A stretch of DNA of 64,000 bases, taken from Adenophora triphylla var. japonica (Eukaryota; Streptophyta; Magnoliopsida; Asterales; Campanulaceae). The position numbers were made by a program, and so were the translations under genes. A model generated the notes under the pieces. The model was not told the DNA's origin. It searched no databases and saw only the letters and a program-made list of their open reading frames with translations. Shown one piece after another: positions 25,105-37,105 of this stretch. The first letter of the stretch is position 1. Each line of letters begins with the position of its first letter. The stretch spans positions 434,001 through 498,000 of the forward strand of contig JAFEMH010001249.1 of NCBI GenBank assembly GCA_022495995.1, written 5' to 3'.

Positions 25105-26681
25105 TGATAAGTGACTATTATATAGTCATTTATCCTAAGTTCTTACATCTATTTCCTTAATTTAATTGTCATTTAGATCTCATTTTAGTCTATTTTAGTT
25201 CCATTTTCATATATATTAGATTTTACGCTTTTTGGTATACTCTATACATTTTAGACAGGTTTTTGGAGTCTATTATAATAAAAAAGGATGCTTGGACATC
25301 TTGGTGCAAAGGCATGGAGGAGCAACAAACAAATCAAATACACAAAGCTAAAATCCAGCCAGAGCGGCCGTGCAGCCATCAGAGGAGCGACCGTGCACTT
25401 AGGCCATGACAGGCCATTTTTGGCCCCAAAATGCAGAGTGGCCGTGTCTTGAAAATGGTTTGGCCGTGTTACCCTCGGAGCAGCCGTGCAGCAAGAAGTG
25501 GAGCGGCCGTGCAAGTTGTCCGAATTCAAATTCAAAACTGGCGCCAAGGAGGCACGGCCGTGCAAAATCCTTGACACGGCCGTGCAAAGTCGTGACTGCA
25601 GAATTAAAAGGCACCTTTAGAAGGCACCTTCTTGAAGAGTTTTCTCCCAATTATAAAAAGACCCATTGTAATCAGTCTTAGATACCGAAATTTTGATAGA
25701 ATTTTCATCAGAAATTATTAGAGATTAGTTACAAGTACTATATACATTGATTTCCAAAAGATCTTTGAAGATTCAAGTCCATTTTTGTTCTTGGAGTTCC
25801 TTTGGAAAAGAAGCAATAAAGTTGAAGTATTATTTCAGCCATTCATCTCTCATTTATCATAAGTTTCTCTTACTCTATCCTTTATATTATTGCTTATTTA
25901 CTTTACATGGCTAGTGAGTAATCCCCCTTGTTCTTGGGGTTGGAAACTCAAAGCATAAATCGTTCATCATCTTAGATTATGAAAGTCTTGTCTTATATCT
26001 TCATCTAAACAATTTCTTTATATCAATCTCTAAATGACTTACATTTTGGAGACGTTCAACTTGTATGATTCAGTTGATCAAGAGAAGGACCTAGCGGAGA
26101 ATCTCGATTGACGGAACCATATAAAGAAACTGGGTTCCATTGATCACGAAAGTAGTTCAACGGCCTAGGGATGTTCCTTTAATGGAAAGTATGTTGACTC
26201 TCGTTCTTAATGGATTCTTACTAATTATGGTCAGCTAGAGATAAGCCGGAATGCCCGTTTATGACAGAGCGGGAATACCATAAACGGAAATCTCAAACAG
26301 TTAAGATATAATTAGTGAAGAATACAACGCTACTGTCTTGACCGTGAGAAGTAGTGTAAGCCTAACGTACCATCCTTGATTTTCATGAAAACCTATATTT
26401 CCTAAGACAATGACTATTTGATGAACAATTCTATATATATGATTTCCAATCTCGAGAATGCTTCATTTATAATATTCAAAGTATTTTTCTGTGTATGCTT
26501 TATTCTCTTTCCAAAACAAATCTTTATCTTCCCCAATTTCTTTTATAATTTTAATTAAGACAAAAAAATAATTCCAAAGTAAACCCTGTCTCTGTGGGAT
26601 CGACCCGTACTTGCACCCGCTATATTTCAATAGCCCGTGCGCTTGCGGATTTTAAATAAACCGTTAGGTTTCGACCGAACA
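25105..26681 (+). repeat. Athila-type 5' LTR
   Basis: Starts TGATAAGTGAC and probably ends gaccgaaca, 1577 bp. It carries six or more gcggccgtgc-type motifs (25360-25585), with perfect palindromes at 25552-25563 (GCACGGCCGTGC) and 25575-25584. The TATA box (TATAAAAA) follows at 25652-25659. The 3' copy at 30715-31075 matches until truncation. Confidence 0.85.
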
Positions 26682-26687
26682 AGTTTT

Positions 26688-26705
26688 TGACACCGTTGCC
26701 GGGGA
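26688..26705 (+). promoter_or_regulatory. Primer binding site, tRNA-Asp type
   Basis: tgacaccgttgccgggga is complementary to the 3' end of tRNA-Asp, with two substitutions from the usual Athila site (tggcgcc...). It lies six bases after the LTR. Confidence 0.7.
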
Positions 26706-26825
26706 CAACGGTTTACTTTTTGTTTTTATCTTTACTACATAATTTTTTTTTGTTTTATATTGTTTTGTCTTTGCTTCCGATAATTTTTTACGTTTAATCT
26801 CTTTTGAGTGTTTTTCTTATAGTGT

Positions 26826-28429
26826 ATGAAACGGGCTCGGACATTCTTTGACAATTTTGATCCGGAACCCGAACAAACTTTTCACGAAAGATTAAGAAAA
26901 CTCAAGGAGACATTAAGCAAGCATATGGCGGACGGAGAGCCACAAACACCAGCTAGGACCCTATGGGACTTTGTAAATTCAAGTACCCCGGGAACTAGAT
27001 CCCCTATAGTTGTGCCGAATGCCAACGCGGCCAACTTTGAGATTAAGCCCCAACTTCTACACATGGTTATGAATAACCAATATAGCGGTTCAGCATTTGA
27101 AGATCCTCACCTCCATGTGCAAATTTTTTTTGAATATTGTGACACTACCCGAATTATCGGTGTCACACCAGAGGCAATAAGGATGCGCCTTTTTCCTTTC
27201 TCACTAAAGGATAAGGCAAAACAGTGGTTACATTCAGTCCCACCCAACTCTTTTACAACTTGGGACCAAATTCAAGAAGCATTCCTTGGACGTTTCTTCC
27301 CTCCGAGCAAGACCGCTCAAATTCGGACAAAGATTACAAATTTTAGCCAAACAGGAAGCGAATCACTCTATGATGCTTGGGAGAGGTACAAAGAACTCAT
27401 AAGGATGTGTCCTCACCATGGTTTGGAAAAATGGTTGATTGTCCACATATTCTACAACGGTCTCTCATTTAAAACTAGAGAGACTATTGATGCCGCTGCT
27501 GGAGGAGCGCTAATGAGAAAATCGGTGGATGAAGCATATGATTTAATAGAGAACATCGCATTGAATCATTATCAATGGTTAAACGAGAGGGAGCAACCAC
27601 AAAGTACCCCAGGTAAGTACAATGTTGATATCATTTCTACCTTGTCCTCTAAAGTTGATACGCTTCTTAAAAAATTTGAAAACTTTAGTGTAAATCCCGT
27701 GGCCAACATTAATGTTGTTTGTGAACTATGTGGGTCAAACTCACATAGTACAGAAAGTTGCGAATTGCTTGACACTACTTCTAGTGGTCAAGTAAATTTT
27801 GTTAATTCTTATGGGAAAAATGGTGGTATGTATTCAAACACATACAATCCCGAATGGAGAAATCACCTTAATTTTTCCTATAAGAATAACAATATTTTAA
27901 ACCCGCAATCTTCTACACAACCACCGGGATTCACAAAAAAGAATTTCAATAGTAACTCTAGTGCTTTCTCTCCCCTAAAACTAAATTGGATCTTATTATG
28001 GATTTTATTGTTGAAAATAAGAATGAACAAGAGAAGACCAATAATGAGTTAAGGGAATTCATTAAGTCGTTGAATGCTAGGTTTGATAATTTAGCCGCCC
28101 ACAATAGAATGCTTGAAAATCAACAAGCTCAACAACCCGGCACCTCGCATAGACCACAAGGGAGTTTTCCCGGTCAATCGCAAAGGCCCGACGAGCATGT
28201 TAGTCCGGTAGAAACTAGGAGTGGAAAAGAGATTGTAGATCCCCTTCCTAAGGAAAATATCAACCCGAGTAAGGATTACGTTAGTCCAACCCTGCCGATG
28301 GTTGAGACTAATGAAGATGTTGAAAATGGGACTGAATCCCCTAAGATTTTTAGAAATTTTGACCCTCCAATACCATACCCTCAAAAGTTGGTAAGAGCTA
28401 AACTCGACAAACAATTTCAAAATTTTTAG
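26826..28429 (+). pseudogene. gag: Athila-type gag (frameshifted)
   Basis: An ATG at 26826 opens a 408-residue frame. Residues ~70-245 are a retrotransposon gag capsid with the Athila pattern (HLHVQIFFEYCDTTRI, IRMRLFPFSLKDKAKQWL, FFPPSKTAQIRTKITNF, DAWERYKELIRMCPHHGL, TIDAAAGGALM). A zinc knuckle C-x2-C-x4-H-x4-C (CELCGSNSHSTESC) lies around 27721-27762. A frameshift near 27990-28020 moves the coding sequence into the frame that ends at 28429, which contains a basic-hydrophobic segment (YPQKLVRAKLDKQF) typical of the gag-protease junction. A further frameshift at about 28425 leads into the protease. Lineage assignment is confident. Confidence 0.85.
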
Positions 28430-29085
28430 AAATCTTAAAATCTATTTATATCAACATACCTTTTAGTGATGTCCTTCAACAAATGCCTTCTTATGCTAAG
28501 TTCTTAAAGGATATTCTTGCAAATAAAAGGAAACTTGAGGAGCATGAGACTGTCGCCTTGACATAAGAAGTAAGTGCCATTTTGCAAAGAGAACTTCCTC
28601 CTAAATTAAAAGATCCTGGCACCTTCTCTATTCCTTGCAACATAGGTAAATACAATGTTGATAATGCTTTGTTAGATCTTGGGGCAAGTGTGAGCCTCAT
28701 TCCACTTTCGGTAGGTAAGAAACTAGGTGTGGGGGAAATGAAACCCATCACTATTTCTCTCCAACTAGCGAATCGCTCCATTAAATACCCGGTGGGTATT
28801 ATGGAAGATGTCCCTTGTCAAGTAGGGAAATTGATCATCCCGGTCGACTTTCTAGTCCTTGAGATGGAGGAAGATCACCAAATTCCAATCATTCTAGGAA
28901 GATCTTTTCTTGCCACCGCTAGTGCAATAATAGATGTAAAGAATGGCACTCTTTCTCTAAACATTGGAAATAAAAGGGTCGAATTTAAAAACTTAAATCT
29001 CAAGAAACAGCGCCATGAAGACAACACTCCAGAAAATAAGAGCAAAAAGGTGAAAAATCACAATCCAAGGATTCAAAAATATTAA
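28430..29085 (+). pseudogene. Athila-type aspartic protease
   Basis: The clean frame 28582-29085 begins with LPPKLKDPGTFSIPC and contains the active-site segment LLDLGASVSLIP. The DLGA form is a usual Athila variant of the retroviral D(T/S)GA. A flap-like and C-terminal part follow (IPIILGRSFLATASAIIDVK). The protease would cleave the gag-pol polyprotein. Upstream, 28430-28581 continues the gag-protease linker with a frameshift and an in-frame TAA near 28564. Sequence degenerates after 29085 and no RT follows. Confidence 0.8.
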
Positions 29086-30714
29086 TTAAAAAGCCCTTAG
29101 ATCATAGTGGTGAAAAAAATGTGCACCCTAAAATGCATAATAAGGTTGAAAAATCAAAGGGTAGGGGGCCTAAGAAAAAAGGCACACCAGGAAGTCGCGT
29201 TTGCATCAATCATAAGAGCTCGATCACGCCAAAGGGCAATGAATGACGAGTTTTTAAGGATAAGAGACCATTACAATACCACTCACCGCCCATTTTTACT
29301 GGAAAAAAAGGGGTCGAGCTTATGACCTTAAACAAGCATCATCGAAATAGTAAACCGATGGATTATTTTCTTATTTATCATAATTTTGTTTACTCTTTTC
29401 CCCACCGCATGCTTATCTCTTTACTCTTTGTCCTTGAAACATTGAGGACAATGTTCACTTCAAGTGTGTGTGTGGGGGGGGGTATTTACCTTTATTTACT
29501 TGCTTTCTAGTTTAATTTTTCATGTTTTCTAGTAATTTTTTTTTCTTTTTATATTTAAAAAAAAATTTCTATGATGATCTATATTATTATTCTTTATGCT
29601 TGCTATTTGCCTCAAAATAATGCCTTTAATTTTCTTTCCATATTTTCTATGAACTTAGAAATTAACAAAAAGAAAAATATAGGAATATTTTTAGGAAATA
29701 AATTAAAGCCTCATAAGTTAATATAGCAAAATATAGGGTTTTGTCAAGAAAATGCATTTGATTAGATTGAAATCTTTGTTGATCATCTTTAAACACTTGG
29801 TTGTTCTTATGAAAGATTTTGGAAATATTTCTTTAAATGTACATTTCAAATTTTATTAATGCTTATTCCCTTATTAGAAGCATTTACTTTGTTTTGCATC
29901 TCTTGAATCACACCTCTTCATTAAAATTCCATCTTTTCATTTTCACTAATTGAATCAAGGTTAGGCATTTTATCTTACTGCTAAAAGAGTGACTTAGTCA
30001 CCAAATCTTAAAAGCAAAAAGAAATCTATTACTTCCTAAGTAACTCGAGGCACGGCGTTCGCTGCGACGATGCTTCCTTGCCAAATGAAAATAATGTCCA
30101 AAGTATTTTTGATCTAAGTATTAGGAACATGGGGTTCGCAGCCACAATGTCTCCTACTTGAAAAGATAAAAAATAACTAAGGTCTTTTGCAAAAAATTAA
30201 CACGTGCAAAAATAAGATAAAATTGTTGAAACCTTGATAAGATTTTTCCACTATCATCATCCATTTTTCGCCCTTGTGATTCAAAAATGCAATCCAATTC
30301 TATAAAAGCTTCTAGTTTGTGAATGGGTATTTATACTTCCATTTGTACATTTTAAAGCAATAAATTTATTTTCTCAAAAATCACTCTAAAGAGTGAAAGC
30401 TTCTCTTTTTGTCAAGTTATTGATCTAAGATTTATCCTTCTAGCATGCTTTACTTGATCAAATTCTATATATGCTATATTAGGTTATTGTCTTAAAACTA
30501 TTTCTTTAAAATATCCCCAAAATGTTTCTTTCTAATAATTTTTAAAGGTATGTAAAATATGACTAGAAAGATAACGACAATATTCAAAAGGCAATTAACG
30601 CTTGCTACTATAAATTTCTGAGGGATCATTCTTATTTTTTCATTTCTTTTTCTCCCTCTCCATGTTTTCATCCTAAACTTGTTGGGGACAACCAAGAGCT
30701 TAGTGTGGGGAGTT
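29086..30714 (+). other. Athila-type 3' region without pol
   Basis: AT-rich non-coding DNA up to the polypurine tract (tagtgtggggagtt, 30701-30714). No RT motif (such as YxDD) is found in any frame. Two similar words, cgttcgctgcgacgatg near 30056 and gttcgcagccacaatg near 30133, are the only notable repeat. Confidence 0.5.
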
Positions 30715-31075
30715 TGATAAGTGACTATTATATAGTCATTTATCCTAAGTTCTTACATTTATTTCCTTAGTTTAATTGTCATTTAGATCTCATTTTAGTC
30801 TATTTTAGTTCCTTTTTCATATATATTAGATTTTACGCTTTTTGGTATACTCTATACATTTTAGACATATTTTTGAAGTTTATTATAATAAAAAAGGATG
30901 CATGGACATCTTGGTGCAAAGGCATGGAGGAGCAACAAACATATCAAACACACAAAGCCAAAATCCAGCCAGAGCGGCCGTGCAGCCATCAGAGGAGCGG
31001 CCGTGCACTTAGGCCATGACAGGCCATTTTTGGCCCCAAAATGCAGAGTGGCCGTGTCTTGGAAATGGTTTGGCC
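30715..31075 (+). repeat. Athila-type 3' LTR, truncated
   Basis: Matches the first ~360 bp of the 5' LTR, then breaks off at ggtttggcc and switches to Tat pol sequence. The TATA box and R-U5 are missing. Confidence 0.85.
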
Positions 31076-31534
31076 CCAACGTTATTATTTTGTCAGCCAA
31101 TGTCCTGGCCCCCGGGGGTCCTACACATATAATGAACCTGGGGGATTTTTGCCTTATTACTCTGGATTTTTGCTCATCTTCTGGTAGCTCGCCTGTCTTA
31201 ATGTAAGCCTTTATCTCGTCAATCCAGCACTTAGGGATATTTACCGAACATAGAACCTGCACTCTTTCGTATGCTGGTTGCTCTAAGTGTGAGATTGGTT
31301 GGCCATGCTGCTCTTCTGAAGTGGCCAACTTTGAGAGTAGGTCGGCCATTTCATTATCTTCACAAAATACCCTCTGAAATTTCCCAAAACACTAAGTCCC
31401 GATTAATTTCTGTACCAGCTCGTAATACTTGACCAAATTTGGATTAAGTACCTCATATTCTCCTTTGACTTGATGTACAATCAACTGGGTGTAAAAATAA
31501 GCCATTTTCTTGGTTGACCCAAAACATTTGGCAT
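31076..31534 (-). pseudogene. pol: T6 Tat pol fragment: RNase H end and linker
   Basis: On the minus strand this encodes the end of an RNase H domain and the linker toward integrase of a Tat element (MADLLSKLATSEEQHG, then VPKCWIDEIKAYIKTGELPEDE-like spacing). A stop lies near 31400. The frame continues in the piece at 37111-37817 once T4 and one copy of its 5-bp target duplication are ignored, so the two pieces are halves of one older element. Left of 31076 it is cut by the Athila-type LTR. Confidence 0.75.
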
Positions 31535-32157
31535 TGTGAGTACACCAATCCAATTCGCTACCTTTTATAGGTGCATTTTAATCTGATAAAATTGCATTAA
31601 GGGGCGTTTTGGTAAATTCCCGGACTTCCGGATTCTTTTTATAAGTTTCATGCGAAGGGAGTACTTTAGGTAATTTTTCCATGCAAAATGACCTACAAGG
31701 AATTAATTGCTTTGGACCTTTAAGGAATTATCTTGGTATGTTCTAGAACCAGTTTTGGCACCCAAAAACGGTTATGGCTTGCTTAAGTCGTGCGACACTT
31801 CGAAGCCACGAAAAGTTGATGCAGGACGTCGTGCGACAAAACAAGCCCTCATCTGCAGCTATAAATAGAGCCCTTCCCCTCTCATTTCAGGATCTTTTTC
31901 CACCTCCCTAAGGTCACTCTGCAGAAATTCCATCAGAAACCAAATCTCTCTCCTCCTTCCTCAACAATACCCACCAATTCACCTCAATTCAACCTCCCTC
32001 TCATCCAATTCACCCATATACCTTCACACAACCCATACCAATTGAAGATCTGAAGGCTAGCACTCCATCTGTGCTTGAATCCTCACCTCCTGCAGCTTGT
32101 TAGAAGGCTAATACACCTAACTTGGTGTATTGGTGGTGGATCTACAAGGGTAACACA
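31535..32157 (+). repeat. T4 5' LTR, truncated
   Basis: Starts TGTGAGTACACC. Two GTCGTGCGAC motifs at 31787-31796 and 31828-31837 precede the TATA box TATAAATA (31860-31867). Matches 35513-36150 and breaks at taacacatc, where internal sequence begins. Confidence 0.85.
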
Positions 32158-34872
32158 TCGACTGATATCTTTCTCAAATTGGGGCTCATCAACTCCCCAT
32201 CTCGCATCTCATATGCTCACATCTTTTTCATCATCCTCATCGTTTTATCGCTCAAAGAATTTGCATGAATCTTCCTCAATTAAGCTTAAGAAAGCAATGA
32301 AGACTTAATCTCGTTTAGATCATCCGGTAGGGATTGCGGTTGAAACCTTTCACCCATAGGGAAACCATTACCTCACCCTCACCAAACAAGATCCTTTCAT
32401 TTCAAGATCGGAATGTTTGAAACCCTGTTTAGCCATTACCTTTGCTCCGTGCTAAGAGGAGTCCAAGCAGTTCCAAGAGGCTAGCTTCGAAAGTCGGCGA
32501 TGCACAAAATACTCAAGTCATGAAGGAGAGACAAAGATAATCCTCAACACCTCAAGAAGCCTTCCAAGTTATCAAAAGAAGGATTTTAAATCCTCACAAT
32601 CCAGCAAGAATCCTCAAGAGGCTTTTCAAAAGAAGGACTTCAGATCCTCATAACTCAGCCAAAATCCCCGACTTCTCAAGAAGCTCTCCAGTGTTCAAAA
32701 GGAACCCGAATCCTCACAAGTTCGCAAAAGTTATCGATAGCTTCGACTTCCTCTCACCATTACCTCCAACCAATCCCAAGCCATCCTCTCGATTTTAGAG
32801 GATATTCCCATTACCATTTCCCTCGCCTTGGACCAAAGCAAAATTTGACCTCTAATTCTTAGAGGCAATGAAGATGCAATTACAGATTTCCCTCACCTTA
32901 GAAATCCCAAACACATCCCTAAAAGCCAACCTCTCATCTTTAGAGGTTCAGTCAGTAAAAAGCCCAGCCGACCTCTCGTCTTAAGAGGTCACGACTTTCC
33001 AAATCACCCAATGGCCGATCGAAGCCCTGAAACCCAGCTACAGTTCCTACCGGATGGCAATTTCATTCCAATATCGTCGAGATCTAAATCAGATTGTTGC
33101 TTTATTGCTTGCTTAGATTGGAACCTAATCCATCCCGGTTCAAGACCATCAATCAAAGATTGTGCAAATTCAAATCCATCCATTTGACATTTCATGTGAG
33201 CATATTTCATTTCTCCTCCACAAACACTCGCCGTGGATGTCCCACTGGGGCTTCGCATCCGTGTCTTTCATGGACACTCCAAAGAGACATGTGCTTCAAC
33301 TCTCAAATGCTCAAGAGATCCTCGAGTTTCCATTCTCTTTCAAATCGGGATAAGCTCGAACTACGGCGACCTGAGCTCCTCCCAAGGAGGGGAACGTAGG
33401 CAACCATAACTGGTCCGGTCGAAATCACAAACAAATTTCAGAAAATCTGGTCTCCTCAAGGGCCGTCCCTATACACAGATCCTTCGTTCCATCTTTCCGA
33501 GTTTGATTCTCGATATCAGTCGGCTCTCTCCTCAGGATTGATTAAAATATTTGTTCATATCAGGATTGGTGATTGAATAACCCGAACATCAATAAAGGGT
33601 TTTAAGCAGCTTTGTGATCACCATGAATAAGACAAATTTTCAAGTGTCTCGACAAGTCTTCCTTTCTACATTCTAGGAATAAAGAGCCAAACACTGTCTT
33701 TCTGTCAGCAAGGGCTTCCATACACTTTTCCACACCTTGAGATGCTTATACTCTCCGAAAAGAGTCAAACCCAAAAGCGAGAGTGTCATACACAGAATCG
33801 GGATCCATTCCCACCCTCGAAAAATGTAACCCTGCACGTAAACACTTCTGAGTCTTGTCCAGTGACTGATTGACTAGGGTTTGGAAAGATGATTGCCTCC
33901 GTGGTCACAAGATGACTCTATCTGCAATAAGGCTGCATTGAATCTCTTCAAACTGGGGCTTTGCTATGTTATTCTCTTAGGACCAGATTCCCTCCGAGTT
34001 TGTTTTGCATTATAAACTGGGGCTTCGTCAAGCCGGGATCATTCTCTGCACGTTCTCTGCTGCTTGCCATCTCGGGTGCGCGACACACTTTGTTCTCACC
34101 AGCAACGGACCTACTGCAACCAGTACTCCCGGGAGAATCCCCGACTTGCCTAGGTTGTACCATATCATCATAATTCATACATTTCCCCACCTCATGGGAG
34201 AGGGTCCAACCCATACACCATCATATAAATACATTCGTTCCATACATAATCCATCATAGCACAACTGCTACATACATATCCACTTGTCAAGCCGTGCAAA
34301 ATCCTCACTTCCCTTCCACCCCAGCTGAGATGGACTCGTGCAACAAAAGATTAATAATGCATAAGAAAAAACTCAATGATTGAATAAAATGCAAATTGCC
34401 TAGAGTGTTGTGTTTCCCCCCGCAGGGTACAATAATCAAGTGATCATAATCTGATCATGGGGTTTACCCCTCAAATCACAATCTGGACGAAGATTTCAAA
34501 TCGTACAGGTGGCATATTATGCCTTTAGCACCTTCATCAGTCTCAGCATCTTCGAATTCATCAGCATTATTCGAAAGAGCCTCAGCTGCCCCAATCTCCA
34601 AGCAATAATGCTCACCAGTCTTGGCGACTTCAAAACCTGTTCTGCATGAAAAATCATCAACAAAGACCATCCCGTGAATGGCCATCCAGCAACTCTTCAG
34701 CAACAGTGACCTAAGTCCTTCCGGCAGCCACGATCATCAGCAGTTGTAGCTTAAGACCCTCCGGCAACTACAACCCTCCACAATCATTAGCCGCAGCATC
34801 AGTCCCTCCAGCAGCTACAGGTAAGCACAGCACAGGTATGACAGCATATCTCAGTCAATTACTTTTCAAATA
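32158..34872 (+). other. T4 3' non-coding region
   Basis: Plus-strand relative of the reverse complement of T1 13205 to about 11560. It contains the four-hairpin array and a CTACG...CGTAG element (33361-33399). Later parts hold repeated agccctccggcaactac-like words (34715-34820). Open frames here are not gene-like. Confidence 0.6.
32783..32990 (+). ncRNA. Four-hairpin array in T4
   Basis: Hairpins at 32783-32803, 32849-32865, 32928-32948 and 32970-32990, in the opposite order to T1 because the element is on the other strand. All four keep CCTCT/AGAGG stems and exactly seven loop bases although the surrounding sequence has diverged. The first loop reads CGATTTT and the last CGTCTTA. Confidence 0.65.
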
Positions 34873-35290
34873 ATCTCGTTCAGGTCAAGAGACCTTCAAA
34901 TGATCCCTTTCAGGTCAAGAGACCTTCAAATGATCCCTTTCAGGTCAAGAGACCTTCAAATGATCCCCTTCAGGTCAAGAGACCTTCAAATGATCCCTTT
35001 CAGGTCAAGAGACCTTCAAATAATCTCATTCAGGTCAAGAGACCTTCAAATGATCCCTTTCAGGTCAAGAGACCTTCAAATAATCTCTTTCAGGTCAAGA
35101 GACCTTTAAATGATCCATTTCAGGTCAAGAGACCTTCAAATGATCCATTTCAGGTCAAGAGGCCTTCAAATAATCCCCTTCAGGTCAAGAGACCTTCAAA
35201 TAATCCCTTTTAGGTCAAGAGACCTTCAAATGATCCCTTTCAGGTCAAGAGACCTTCAAATGATCCCTTTCAGGTCAAGAGACCTTCAAA
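34873..35290 (+). repeat. 30-bp minisatellite with inverted-repeat unit
   Basis: About fourteen copies of a 30-bp unit (tcaggtcaagagaccttcaa plus atgatccctt), each containing the inverted repeat GGTC-AAGA-GACC. A multiple-of-three unit keeps a frame open (IPFRSRDLQM repeated), but this is a by-product of the repeat. It lies between the T4 3' region and the second CTACG-type element. Confidence 0.9.
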
Positions 35291-35333
35291 TAGTTTCCCC
35301 TATGTTCGGACTCCTTCAAATCAGTTTCCCTCG

Positions 35334-35370
35334 AACTATGACCGGCTTGATTCCCGCCAGGGATACGTAG
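35334..35370 (+). promoter_or_regulatory. Second CTACG-type element in T4
   Basis: In the element's sense strand the order is cgaactatg ... ggatacgtag. The inner hairpin is TCCC-N4-GGGA, with conserved ttgattc between the arms. The left arm has one mismatch from CTACG. Confidence 0.5.
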
Positions 35371-35469
35371 GAATCCTTTCTCAAAAGGTCCAGCCATCCG
35401 ATCTCACCAGTCATCGTCCAGCCATCCGCCTTATCCTCCAGCCGCACATTAGGATTGGGTCCTATTTAT

Positions 35470-35512
35470 CGACAACCTCACTTCTTCCATAAGTGGCGTT
35501 GCCGAGGGGCTC
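35470..35512 (+). promoter_or_regulatory. Long hairpin abutting the T4 polypurine tract
   Basis: Stem CGACAAC-ct-CACTT, loop CTTCCAT, AAGTG-gc-GTTGCCG (35470-35504), with one G-U pair on the transcript. It is followed at once by aggggctc (35505-35512) and the 3' LTR. T5 has the same layout in mirror image with compensatory stem changes (60275-60309). Purine-rich ...gaggggctc next to TG marks the plus-strand primer. Confidence 0.65.
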
Positions 35513-37105
35513 TGTGAGTACACCAATCCAATTCGCTACCCTTTATAGGTGCATTTTAATCTGATAAAATTGCATTAATGGGCATTTTGGTAAATTCCTG
35601 GTCCGCTCCGAGACTTCCGGATTCTTTTTATAAGTTTCATGCGAAGGGAGTAATGTTAGGTAATTTTTCCATGCAAAAGGACCTACAAGGAATTAATTGC
35701 TTTGGACCTTTAAGGAATTATCTTGGAATGTTCTAGAACCAGTTTTGGCACCCAAAAACGGTTATGGCTTGCTTAAGTCGTGCGACACTTCGAATCCATG
35801 AAAAGTTGATGCAGGACGTCGTGCGACAGAACAAGCCCTCATCTGCAGCTATAAATAGAGCCCTTCCCCTCTCATTTCAGGATCTTTTTCCACCTCCCTA
35901 AGGTCACTCTGCAGAAATTCTATCAGAAACCAAATCTCTCTCCTCCTTCCTCAACAATACCCACCAATTCACCTCAATTCAACCTCCCTCTCACCCAATT
36001 CACCCATATACCTTCACACAACCCATACCAATTGAAGATCTGAAGGCTAGCACTCCATCTGTGCTCGAATCCGCACCTCCTGCAGCTGGTTAGAAGGCTA
36101 ATAAACCTAACTTGGTGTATTGGTGGTGGATCTACAAGGGTAACACATCCCTCCTACCTCATATCTCTCATTTACTTGCTCCTTGCACAATTCCTGCTCA
36201 TCCACCTGATAATTGAGCTCCATCCGCTTTAATTATTAGGTGGCAATCGCCATCTCTCTGTTTAAAGTTATTTTGCTTGAATTGATTGATTGTTCATGAT
36301 GTGATTCATTGAATTTATTGCTTGCTTGCCAAGGGAGTGTGGATCTCCCCATATCCATACCCCCTTGGTCAATCTGTTGTGGATTCACGTTATTCTAAGT
36401 TGTTTTGTTATGATAACTTGATTTGATTTGGTATCTGTTGAATCTGTTCCTCAATTGTAAGGTTCCTGCAGAAGGCTAACTTGTGTCACGCTACACAATT
36501 TGACATTTGGAGTCCTGTGTCACGCGACACAAGCAGTCCTCTGCAGAGGATCATCATTTAAGTTGTAATTTGTTTACCTAGTTTGATTGTCACTCAGTAC
36601 AGAGTGTAGATCCTCAATATTCACACTCATCTGAGGTGATTGTGTCTCTGTAGTTTGAGTATTTATAAAACCTCTGCCAGGTGCTTTGTTGTGTCACGCG
36701 ACACAACTAACCTCTCAGGTCCTGTGTCACACGACATAACTAGTCCTGTGCAGAAGGTTCAGTATCAATTGTATCTCTGTTCAATCTCTGATGTAAGTGG
36801 GATGTGGCCTCCCATGATCAATGGCTCACAAGTTGTATTCCTTCCGTTGAGCAATAAAATGAAGCATTAATATGCATTTTGTACATATTTTGTCACACAC
36901 AAATCGCACACACTTGAGAATGTTTTGAATGTTGAACATAGAAAGACTCGTCTACGGACGAGACGTGTTGAGTGAACTCTCGGTTCTTCCCAACACGTAA
37001 CCTGACCCCCGAACCCAAAATTCTCTTTTCAAAGGTTTTCAATGTTTCCTTTAAAACGGCGTGGAAACTCCTAAATTCATTATTTTTTCGGCAAGCACAC
37101 ATTCA
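35513..37105 (+). repeat. T4 3' LTR
   Basis: Complete at 1593 bp, TGTGAG...CATTCA. GTCGTGCGAC motifs at 35777-35786 and 35818-35827 precede TATAAATA at 35850-35857. The transcribed part has further inverted repeats, TGTGTC-ACGC-GACACA (36516-36531) and TTGTGTC-ACGC-GACACAA (36689-36706), with degraded copies near 36484 and 36724. Confidence 0.85.

Larger units (their letters stand above)
25105..31075 (+). mobile_element. Athila-type retrotransposon lacking RT
   Basis: 5' LTR 25105-26681, primer site 26688-26705, gag 26826-28429, protease 28430-29085, about 1.6 kb of non-coding sequence, polypurine tract near 30703-30714, and a 3' LTR from 30715 cut at 31075. Gag and protease sequences are of the Athila lineage. 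RT, RNase H and integrase are absent, so the copy is non-autonomous. Its right end was lost where sequence switches to a Tat pol fragment. Confidence 0.85.
31535..37105 (+). mobile_element. T4: internally deleted Tat element with TSD ggcat
   Basis: Flanked by ggcat at 31530-31534 and 37106-37110. The 5' LTR is cut after ~625 bp and joined directly to a 3' non-coding region. The 3' LTR is complete. There is no gag, pol or primer site. The internal part is an inverted relative of the T1 3' region, so T4 belongs to a related Tat family. It inserted into the T6 RNase H domain. Confidence 0.8.

Noticed and set aside
34873..35290. CRISPR-like regular repeats
   Set aside because: Units are contiguous with no unique spacers, and the setting is a plant retrotransposon.
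34900..35370. Open frames with 10-residue repeats (IPFRSRDLQM)
   Set aside because: They only translate a 30-bp minisatellite; there is no start context, domain or conservation.
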